A DNA stretch of 7,533 nt from Actinomycetota bacterium (GTDB lineage: Bacteria > Actinomycetota > Actinomycetes > S36-B12 > UBA5976). A model generated the notes under the pieces. The model made no database searches and was not told where the DNA came from. It worked only from the letters and a program-made list of their open reading frames with translations. The translations under genes were made by a program, and so were the position numbers. Where the stretch lies: positions 1 through 7,533 of the forward strand of contig CANLIF010000063.1 of the NCBI GenBank assembly GCA_947491175.1. Reading direction: 5' to 3'. Shown one piece after another: positions 1-5,755 of this stretch. The number at the start of each line of letters is the position of its first letter. Position 1 is the stretch's first letter.

Positions 1-780
1 AATACCGATTTATTGAGTGATGCGGGAAGTATGCCGCTAGGTGCATTTGGTGGCGTCTCGTTAGATCATCCACTGGGGGTTGAGCCGTTAACAGGTCGTG
101 ACATTCTGGCCCGACTGCTTTACGGATCGCGCATTTCACTTTTTATTGCGCTATCAGCCACAGTTATCGCGGTAGTGGTTGGAACAACAGTTGGAATCAT
201 ATCCGGTTACTCACGTGGCAAAACTGACACGATACTAAGCCGATTCATGGACATCACACTTGCTTTCCCGTTACTACTTGTCATTATTGCGATGTCACCA
301 GTTTTGGAGCAGCGCCTGCAAGCTTGGGGAATACCAGCTGGAAATCCGTCACGAATAACAACTTTGATTTTGGTGCTGAGCGTTTTTGGCTGGCCATACC
401 TAGCTCGACTAATTCGCGGGCAAGTACTTTCGTTGCGCGAACGAGAGTTTGTTGAAGCTGCGGTTTCAATTGGCTCAAGTAAACGAAGAATTCTGTTTCG
501 GGAGTTGCTGCCGAATCTATGGGCACCTATTTTGGTTTATGCCACGATCGCAATGCCTGGATTAATTGGTGCCGAGGCTGCGCTTGCTTTTCTTGGAATC
601 TCAGTAATTCCACCGACACCAACCTGGGGCTCAATGCTCGAAGAATCAGTTGGCTACTTCACCGTTGATCCATTCTATTTTTTCGTACCGCTTTCCATGC
701 TTTTGGCTGCGGTACTCTCATTCAATCTCTTAGGTGATGCATTGCGAGATGCACTAGATCCAAAGGCAGATAGAAACTAA
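1..780 (+). CDS. dppC: Peptide ABC transporter permease, DppC/OppC type (5' end outside window)
   Basis: One of the two membrane permeases of a peptide importer; it pairs with the DppB protein encoded downstream to form the channel. The frame is open from base 1, so the gene begins upstream. A TTG at 13 is only an internal Leu codon, because the usual N-terminal first membrane helix is missing. The visible part starts in the conserved pre-TM2 region (HPLG...TGRDILARLLYGSRISL, about nt 67-144), typical of OppC/DppC. About five hydrophobic segments follow, and the EAA loop that docks on the ATPase is visible around nt 440-520 (EFVEAA, then RELLPN). The C-terminus LRDALDP is a family hallmark. 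The stop TAA is at 778-780, and the lipoprotein gene follows after 117 nt on the same strand. Family assignment is firm. The choice between dipeptide and oligopeptide as substrate, and hence the symbol, is by homology only. Confidence 0.93.
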   Translation, partial: NTDLLSDAGSMPLGAFGGVSLDHPLGVEPLTGRDILARLLYGSRISLFIALSATVIAVVVGTTVGIISGYSRGKTDTILSRFMDITLAFPLLLVIIAMSPVLEQRLQAWGIPAGNPSRITTLILVLSVFGWPYLARLIRGQVLSLREREFVEAAVSIGSSKRRILFRELLPNLWAPILVYATIAMPGLIGAEAALAFLGISVIPPTPTWGSMLEESVGYFTVDPFYFFVPLSMLLAAVLSFNLLGDALRDALDPKADRN

Positions 781-781
781 G

Positions 782-808
782 TTTTTCAGTTTCTCGAGAA
801 CTGAAAAA
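782..808 (+). repeat. 10-bp perfect inverted repeat downstream of dppC
   Basis: TTTTTCAGTT (782-791) and AACTGAAAAA (799-808) are perfect reverse complements separated by the 7-nt loop TCTCGAG. It begins 2 nt after the dppC stop. The stem is AT-rich, with U's on the 5' arm and A's on the 3' arm for both directions of transcription, so no U-tract follows the stem. It is therefore a poor intrinsic terminator. It could be an mRNA processing or stability hairpin between the permease and binding-protein cistrons, or a protein-binding palindrome. Confidence 0.6.
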
Positions 809-861
809 ATCATGACCTCAACCTGGGGAAGTGAAAAAGTGATTCACCCGAATCATGACCT
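808..861. repeat. Pair of 11-bp direct repeats upstream of the binding-protein gene
   Basis: AATCATGACCT occurs exactly at 808-818 and again at 851-861, 43 bp apart start to start, which is close to four turns of B-DNA. Each copy contains the palindrome TCATGA. Between them lies the 9-bp interrupted palindrome GTGATTCAC (839-847). The second copy ends 36 bp before the ATG at 898. Two spaced copies on the same helix face would suit an operator pair, but no regulator or promoter was identified, so the role is inference. Confidence 0.45.
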
Positions 862-888
862 AAAGATGTTGCGAAACCACATCTCAAT

Positions 889-893
889 GGAGG
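889..893 (+). promoter_or_regulatory. Ribosome binding site of the lipoprotein gene
   Basis: GGAGG lies 4 nt upstream of the ATG at 898. It is the strongest Shine-Dalgarno match among the genes of this window and fixes the start codon, which is also followed directly by a lipoprotein signal peptide. Confidence 0.8.
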
Positions 894-897
894 AAAT

Positions 898-2586
898 ATG
901 AAGAATTCGACAAGCATCCGCTTCGGCGTCGGTGCAGCGTCGCTAGCTCTTTTGCTATCCGCATGCGGTGGCGGAAGTGGCTCAGCGAGTGAAGGAACGA
1001 AAGGCGGAACTCTCTACATCCTTACGGAAGCAGAGCAGATCCTGCACTTAGATCCACAACGTAACTACACAGGTGAGGACCTAGCATTTGCTAGCGCCTA
1101 CCTAAACCGCACCCTTACTCAGTACACCTTGAGCAAGGACAATAACGAAGCCAGCGCGCTAGTTGCAGATGCAGCTACTGATACTGGTACCACAGCAGAT
1201 GGTGGCCTTACTTGGGAGTTCACTCTTAAAGATGGCATGAAGTGGGAAGATGGCAAAGATGTAACTTGTGAAGATTTCAAGTACGGCATCTCTCGCACTT
1301 TTGCTACTGACATCATCACCGACGGTCCTGCCTATGCAATGACGATGCTTAATGTCACTGACTACAAGGGACCTTACGTAGATGACGCTGCAGGTCAGGC
1401 TTCATATGACGCCGCTGTAGTTTGCGAAGGCAACAAGATTACTTTCAATCTTGCAAAGCCAGCGTCTGACTTCAACTACGCAGTCACCTTAAGTGCATTC
1501 GCCGCAGTTCGTGAAGATGCTGACACTGGTGAAACTTACGATGACAACGTATTGTCAAACGGTCCATACAAGATTGAGTCTTATGTAAAGAAGGACAAGC
1601 TGGTATTGGTTCGTAACGAAAACTGGGACCCAGCCACAGATACTTTCCGTGGCGCATTCCCAGATCGCATCGAATATGTATTCGCCCAACCAGCTGCAGT
1701 TATCACAGAACGTTTGATGGCTGATGCTGGCGATGACCAAATGGCAATCTCACCAGATAGTGTTGATTCAGCAAAGCTTGCTGTTGTCTTTACTGATGGC
1801 AAGTTTGAAAAGCGTCGTTACAACGAACTAGATCCATATGTTCGTTACTACGCAATCAACACCAAGAAAGTTCCAAACGTTAAGCACCGTCAAGCAATTC
1901 TTGCCGCTGTAAACCGTGACGAACTTCGCACAATTGCTGGTGGCGACTATGCCGGTGACTATGCAGATGGTCTTGTTAAGCCAAACATTGGTGCTGACTA
2001 TGCACCGACTGGTCTTTGGGATGGCCTGCTAGGTGAAGCGATTCCGGCTGAAGGTAATCCAGAACTAGCCAAGAAGTTAATTGAAGAATCGGGCGAGTCA
2101 TTCCCTCAACCATTCGTATTTGACTATGGCCAGAGTGAAACCTCCGACAAGGCAGCAGCATCACTTGTTGCTTCCCTTGCAAGAGCTGGCATCGTTGTCA
2201 CGCTGAACCCACTAGAACCAGGCGCTTACTATGGCGTCGTTCTTGATCCAGCAAGTCAGGGCTCTATGTCTGCTGCTGGCTGGGGTCCAGACTGGTCAAA
2301 TGCATCAACTGTTATCCCAGAACTATTTGCGGCTAATGGTGGATTCAACCTTTCCCAGTGGGATGATGCAGCCTTCTTGGCTGAATGCGATGCTGCAAAG
2401 GTAATCACAGATCGCGCAGAACAAGCTAAGGCATGGCAGGCACTAAACAAGAAGTCAATGGAATTGGCACTTGCTTTACCTACCCGCTTTGGCAAGGACC
2501 AGCGCCTTACGGGCTCAAAGGTTAATGGTGCCTACATTTGGGGACCATACGGCTCTTGGCCATACGCATCACTATCAGTTAACTAG
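898..2586 (+). CDS. Peptide ABC transporter substrate-binding lipoprotein (family 5, DppA/OppA-like)
   Basis: Extracytoplasmic receptor that captures peptides and delivers them to the DppB/DppC channel. The 562-aa product opens with a short basic region and a hydrophobic stretch ending in lipobox L-S-A-C, with Cys23 as the predicted lipidated residue, then a Gly/Ser linker. The family-5 (SBP_bac_5) hallmark is visible at about residues 106-133 (WEFTLKDGMKWEDG, then Cys124, ending YGISR). A second one, SNGPYKIESY, precedes a LVLVRNENW stretch typical of the family. The mature part has Cys124, Cys176 and Cys497; the first two could form a disulfide, which is inference. GGAGG precedes the ATG. 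The gene sits between the permease genes rather than at the operon head. Arg codons are almost all CGC/CGT (18 of 19), a sign of high expression. Ligand size (di- or oligopeptide) cannot be read from sequence, so no symbol is assigned; nickel or sugar binding by relatives makes peptide the likely but not certain ligand. Confidence 0.93.
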   Translation: MKNSTSIRFGVGAASLALLLSACGGGSGSASEGTKGGTLYILTEAEQILHLDPQRNYTGEDLAFASAYLNRTLTQYTLSKDNNEASALVADAATDTGTTADGGLTWEFTLKDGMKWEDGKDVTCEDFKYGISRTFATDIITDGPAYAMTMLNVTDYKGPYVDDAAGQASYDAAVVCEGNKITFNLAKPASDFNYAVTLSAFAAVREDADTGETYDDNVLSNGPYKIESYVKKDKLVLVRNENWDPATDTFRGAFPDRIEYVFAQPAAVITERLMADAGDDQMAISPDSVDSAKLAVVFTDGKFEKRRYNELDPYVRYYAINTKKVPNVKHRQAILAAVNRDELRTIAGGDYAGDYADGLVKPNIGADYAPTGLWDGLLGEAIPAEGNPELAKKLIEESGESFPQPFVFDYGQSETSDKAAASLVASLARAGIVVTLNPLEPGAYYGVVLDPASQGSMSAAGWGPDWSNASTVIPELFAANGGFNLSQWDDAAFLAECDAAKVITDRAEQAKAWQALNKKSMELALALPTRFGKDQRLTGSKVNGAYIWGPYGSWPYASLSVN

Positions 2587-2596
2587 TCCAACTAGT
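2581..2596. repeat. Tandem AACTAGT repeat over the lipoprotein stop codon
   Basis: AACTAGT occurs at 2581-2587 and 2590-2596, separated by CC. The first copy contains the TAG stop (2584-2586). A small inverted repeat CCAAC/GTTGG (2588-2592 and 2604-2608) overlaps the second copy and abuts the large hairpin at 2610. This is short and may be chance. Confidence 0.3.
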
Positions 2597-2609
2597 AACT
2601 AACGTTGGC

Positions 2610-2641
2610 GTCTGTGGGCGAACTTCGGTTCGCCCACAGAC
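2610..2641 (+). terminator. Stable 14-bp UUCG hairpin between lipoprotein and permease genes
   Basis: GTCTGTGGGCGAAC (2610-2623) pairs perfectly with GTTCGCCCACAGAC (2628-2641) around the tetraloop TTCG, closed by C-G, which is the exceptionally stable cUUCGg form. It begins 23 nt after the lipoprotein stop. The sequence downstream (TCCCTTCGCATATTTAAG) has no good U-run, so it is probably a partial terminator or a 3'-end stabilising hairpin rather than a complete stop. Actinobacterial terminators often lack U-tracts, so full termination cannot be excluded. Effect on expression is inferred. Confidence 0.65.
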
Positions 2642-2682
2642 TCCCTTCGCATATTTAAGCCAGCAAAAATAAGTTGACACTG

Positions 2683-2687
2683 AAAGG
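2683..2687 (+). promoter_or_regulatory. Ribosome binding site of dppB
   Basis: AAAGG lies 3 nt before the first ATG (2691) and 6 nt before the second, adjacent ATG (2694). Spacing slightly favours 2694, which would remove one Met and leave MFPYIVRR, matching the usual DppB N-terminus. Confidence 0.5.
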
Positions 2688-2690
2688 TAG

Positions 2691-3683
2691 ATGATGTTTC
2701 CGTACATAGTGCGAAGAGTGTTTGTCATGATTCTTATGTTGACAATCCTGAGCATCATCACTTTCTTATTGTTTAATGCAGTACCCACTGACCCAGCTAT
2801 GTTGACTTGTGGAAAAACTTGTACGCCTGAAATCGTTGCGGCAAATCGCATACGCCTTGGCCTGGATCAGCCACTTTATGTTCAATACATTGACTGGATA
2901 AAGGGAATTTTTGTCGGTCGCACATATGGCAGCGGCTCTGCCACATTTGAATGCTCAACTCCTTGCCTTGGTTACTCATTCCGTAATGGCGAAGAAGTTA
3001 CAACAATGATTGTTGATGCAATTCCAGTGACACTTTACTTGGCGTCGGGAGCCTTTGTACTTTGGATGCTGGTTGGTATCTCGGCGGGAATCGTGGCGGC
3101 AAAGAATCACGGCAAATGGCAAGACCGAGCCATTATGAGTGTTTCGCTAATTGGTTATTCGCTCCCAGTTTTCTTTGTTGGGCTTTTACTTTTGATCTTC
3201 GCTATTGTGCGATGGAATTTTCTGCCGTATCCAAATTACGAATCACCATTTGAGGACCCATTAGCGTTCTTCCAAACCATGCTTTTGCCATGGATTACTC
3301 TTGCCATTCTTTATGCGGCTTATTACGCTCGACTAACTCGTTCTCAGTTGCTAGAAATTATGGGCGAGGACTACATCCGAACTGCCAGAGCTAAGGGCTT
3401 GTCAGAACGCGTAGTTTTTCGTAAGCATGCGTTTCGTGCCGGCCTGACACCAATTGTTACCTCTGCCGGACTAGATCTAGCCGGATTACTTGGCGGCGCC
3501 GTCATCACTGAATACATATTTAGCTTGCCTGGACTTGGGCGTTTGGCAATTGGTGCGGTTACTGAATATGACTTACCAACAATTACTGCAACGGTCCTTG
3601 TTGCGGCCGTATTTGTTATTGTTGCAAATCTGGTAGTCGACATACTTTATGCAGCCATCGATCCGCGGGTGCGCCTGACATGA
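2691..3683 (+). CDS. dppB: Peptide ABC transporter permease, DppB/OppB type
   Basis: Second channel-forming permease, partner of the DppC protein. The 330-aa product has the family N-terminus YIVRR followed by TM1 (about residues 10-30), a long extracytoplasmic loop (31-105), and five further hydrophobic segments, near 113-137, 147-173, 194-213, 258-278 and the C-terminal 30 residues. The ATPase-contacting EAA loop is at about 226-256 (EDYIRTARAKGL, then LTPIV). It ends AAIDPRVRLT, as is typical. The outer loop carries two CX3C pairs, Cys40/Cys44 and Cys88/Cys92, which I recall in actinobacterial homologues and which are candidates for disulfides. Start: ATG 2691 or, with better ribosome-site spacing, ATG 2694. 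Its stop overlaps the dppD start (ATGA, 3680-3683), implying translational coupling. Substrate class is by homology. Confidence 0.95.
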   Translation: MMFPYIVRRVFVMILMLTILSIITFLLFNAVPTDPAMLTCGKTCTPEIVAANRIRLGLDQPLYVQYIDWIKGIFVGRTYGSGSATFECSTPCLGYSFRNGEEVTTMIVDAIPVTLYLASGAFVLWMLVGISAGIVAAKNHGKWQDRAIMSVSLIGYSLPVFFVGLLLLIFAIVRWNFLPYPNYESPFEDPLAFFQTMLLPWITLAILYAAYYARLTRSQLLEIMGEDYIRTARAKGLSERVVFRKHAFRAGLTPIVTSAGLDLAGLLGGAVITEYIFSLPGLGRLAIGAVTEYDLPTITATVLVAAVFVIVANLVVDILYAAIDPRVRLT

Positions 3684-4711
3684 CAAATGATGCAAATGTG
3701 ATTCTGGAAGTCAGGAATCTAAATGTTGAGTTCACAACTGAAGATGGAATTGTCCATGCCGTAAACAATGTGTCCTACAAAGTAGAGCGGGGCAAGACCC
3801 TGGCCATTGTTGGCGAATCTGGATCTGGCAAAAGTGTCTCGAGTCTTGCGGTTATGGGCTTACTAACTGGCACCAATTCAAAAATCTCTGGCGAAGTATT
3901 TTTCAATGGTAAAGAATTGGTTGGCGCTGACCCGGAAGAAGTACGAAAACTTCGTGGCGATGAAATGGCAATGATTTTCCAGGATCCGCTAAGTGCTTTG
4001 CACCCGTACTACACAATTGGTGATCAGCTAACTGAAGCAGTGCTGGTACATAACAAGGTAAAAGATTCTGAAGCTCGAATTCGGGCTGCTGAGATGTTAA
4101 CAAAAGTTGGTATCCCATCAGTTGAACAACGAATGGATGACTACCCACATCAACTCTCGGGTGGTATGCGCCAGCGAGTAATGATTGCAATGGCATTGAT
4201 TAATGGCCCGGAACTTTTGATTGCGGACGAACCAACTACCGCGCTGGACGTCACGGTGCAAGCGCAAATCCTGGATCTGTTACGAGAACTTCAAAAAGAA
4301 TTTGGTACGGCGATTGTGTTGATCACTCATGACTTAGGCGTAGTCGCAGACCTAGCCGATGAAGTTTTGGTTATGTATGGCGGCAGCGCAGTCGAGCGCG
4401 CTCCAGTGCGAGAGATTTTCTATTCACCGCAAATGCCGTACACCTGGGGACTACTTGCCTCGATTCCACAGATCTCGGCAAAGAAAGCACAGCTTGATCC
4501 AATTCCTGGAGCGCCACCTTCGTTACTTAATCTGCCAAAAGGTTGTGTATTTGCCCCACGTTGCACTTTTAAGGATCAAGTTGCTGATGGTGCCTGTGCC
4601 AGCCATTTCCCTGAACTTTTAGAAGTGTCCAAAGATCATGCGGCCCGGTGCCATCTAACCGAAACTCAACGAACCAAGATTCGGTCAGAACGCAAGATTG
4701 GCAGGATGTAA
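3680..4711 (+). CDS. dppD: Peptide ABC transporter ATP-binding protein, DppD type
   Basis: Cytoplasmic ATPase subunit, expected to act as a heterodimer with DppF. All nucleotide-binding motifs are present in the 343-aa product: Walker A GESGSGKS (45-52), Q-loop Gln101 in FQDPLSALHP, signature LSGGMRQR (159-166), Walker B LLIADE (179-184), D-loop around ALDV (188-191) and switch His217. The C-terminal peptide-transporter extension (oligo_HPY-like) holds PGAPPSL and four cysteines, Cys289, Cys295, Cys306 and Cys324 (CX5CX10CX17C). That arrangement is compatible with the [4Fe-4S] cluster described for relatives of OppD. The start ATG overlaps the dppB stop by 4 nt, with no clear Shine-Dalgarno of its own, so coupling is likely. 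Arg codons are mostly CGA/CGG/AGG, unlike the lipoprotein gene. The last 18 residues form a basic tail. Confidence 0.95.
   Translation: MTNDANVILEVRNLNVEFTTEDGIVHAVNNVSYKVERGKTLAIVGESGSGKSVSSLAVMGLLTGTNSKISGEVFFNGKELVGADPEEVRKLRGDEMAMIFQDPLSALHPYYTIGDQLTEAVLVHNKVKDSEARIRAAEMLTKVGIPSVEQRMDDYPHQLSGGMRQRVMIAMALINGPELLIADEPTTALDVTVQAQILDLLRELQKEFGTAIVLITHDLGVVADLADEVLVMYGGSAVERAPVREIFYSPQMPYTWGLLASIPQISAKKAQLDPIPGAPPSLLNLPKGCVFAPRCTFKDQVADGACASHFPELLEVSKDHAARCHLTETQRTKIRSERKIGRM
4703..4706 (+). promoter_or_regulatory. Ribosome binding site deciding the dppF start
   Basis: AGGA inside the last codons of dppD lies 7 nt before ATG 4714. This supports 4714 over the upstream in-frame ATG at 4648, which would add 22 non-conserved residues overlapping dppD. 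Confidence 0.6.
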
Positions 4712-4713
4712 CC

Positions 4714-5733
4714 ATGGATCCAATCTTTAAAGTTAAGGACCTTCAAAAGTATTTTCCAATTCAAGGAGGCGGGCTTTTCAATCGAGTAGTTGGAAATGTC
4801 CGTGCCGTTGACGGAATAAACCTAGAGGTTTTTCCTGGCGAAACCCTTGGTCTAGTCGGGGAAAGTGGCTGCGGTAAATCAACTGCTGGACGTGCGATGC
4901 TCAGACTAATTGAACCGACTAGTGGGTCCATCGAGTTTGCCGGTCAGGACATCACAAACCTTAAGAAAAAGGATCTAGTTCCGCTTCGTCGCGAAATGCA
5001 GATGATTTTTCAAGACCCATTTTCCTCTTTAAATCCGCGTCACTCTATAGGTGACATCATCGCAGCGCCATTCAGAGTCCAAGGGGTTAAGCCAGAAGGC
5101 GGCATTGTTAAGGCCGTGCAAGGACTTATGGATCGAGTTGGATTAAATCCAGAACACTTCAACCGGTATCCAAATGAGTTTTCGGGTGGCCAGCGCCAAC
5201 GAATCGGAATTGCTCGCGCAATTGCACTAAAGCCAAAGCTCATTGTTTGTGATGAGCCAGTCTCGGCGTTAGACGTTTCAATTCAGGCCCAGGTTCTGAA
5301 TCTGCTGGATGATATCCAGCAAGAGTTTGGCCTTGCCTACATTTTCATCGCTCATGATTTATCTGTAGTTCGGCATATTTCTGATCGAGTTGCTGTTATG
5401 TACCTCGGAAAAATCATGGAACAAGCACCACAGGATGTTTTGTATCAATCACCGTTGCACCCTTACACACATGCCTTACTTTCGGCAGTCCCGATTGCAG
5501 ATCCAGATCTGGAGCGATCCAGGGAGCGCATCATTTTGTCGGGGGATTTGCCGAGTCCAAGTAACCCACCGAGTGGCTGCGTATTTAGAACTCGTTGCTT
5601 CAAGGCCCAGGCCCGTTGTGAGACTGAGGTTCCAGAGTTGCGTGAGTTAGCATCGGGCCATAAAGTCGCTTGCCATTTCCCAATGGATTTAACAATTGGC
5701 GCCTCCGCTTCCGGAAATGATTTCGTTAGTTAA
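4714..5733 (+). CDS. dppF: Peptide ABC transporter ATP-binding protein, DppF type
   Basis: Second ATPase subunit of the importer. Starting at ATG 4714 the product is 339 aa and begins MDPIFKVKDLQKYFPI, the standard DppF/OppF opening. An in-frame ATG at 4648 exists but would put 22 unrelated residues inside the dppD frame. Motifs: Walker A GESGCGKS (49-56), Q-loop Gln100 in FQDPFSSLNP, signature FSGGQRQR (156-163), Walker B LIVCDE (176-181), D-loop SALD (184-187), switch His214, and HPYT at 249-252. The C-terminal extension keeps four cysteines, Cys289, Cys295, Cys302 and Cys320 (CX5CX6CX17C), parallel to DppD. The gene follows dppD by 2 nt and closes the transporter operon; the next gene is convergent. 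The family is certain, and the dipeptide label is by homology. Confidence 0.94.
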   Translation: MDPIFKVKDLQKYFPIQGGGLFNRVVGNVRAVDGINLEVFPGETLGLVGESGCGKSTAGRAMLRLIEPTSGSIEFAGQDITNLKKKDLVPLRREMQMIFQDPFSSLNPRHSIGDIIAAPFRVQGVKPEGGIVKAVQGLMDRVGLNPEHFNRYPNEFSGGQRQRIGIARAIALKPKLIVCDEPVSALDVSIQAQVLNLLDDIQQEFGLAYIFIAHDLSVVRHISDRVAVMYLGKIMEQAPQDVLYQSPLHPYTHALLSAVPIADPDLERSRERIILSGDLPSPSNPPSGCVFRTRCFKAQARCETEVPELRELASGHKVACHFPMDLTIGASASGNDFVS

Positions 5734-5755
5734 ATCGCGATGCGATCGGGATTTA
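5731..5755. terminator. Imperfect palindrome spanning both stop codons of convergent genes
   Basis: TAAATC (5731-5736) pairs with GATTTA (5750-5755). Inside, after a G-G mismatch, CGAT pairs with ATCG around a 3-nt loop. The outer arms contain the TAA stop of dppF and, on the minus strand, the TAA stop of the peptidase gene. Its position between convergent genes suggests a small bidirectional terminator, but the stem is weak and there is no long U-run, so this is tentative. Confidence 0.35.

Noticed and set aside
13..15. TTG as start codon of the first permease
   Set aside because: The frame is open to base 1 and the first membrane helix of the family would be missing, so the gene must start upstream.
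2674..2679. Perfect TTGACA -35 box upstream of dppB
   Set aside because: It ends 11 nt before the dppB ATG at 2691, and the -10 position at 17-bp spacing (2697-2702, TTTCCG) is inside the gene and not a match. Transcription would start within the coding region.
3903..4196. 97-codon minus-strand open frame inside dppD
   Set aside because: It lies opposite the Q-loop to signature region of a clear ATPase, and its protein has no family resemblance.
4648..4713. 22-residue N-terminal extension of dppF from ATG 4648
   Set aside because: It overlaps the end of dppD in another frame, is not family-like, and ATG 4714 has AGGA at good spacing and the conserved N-terminus.
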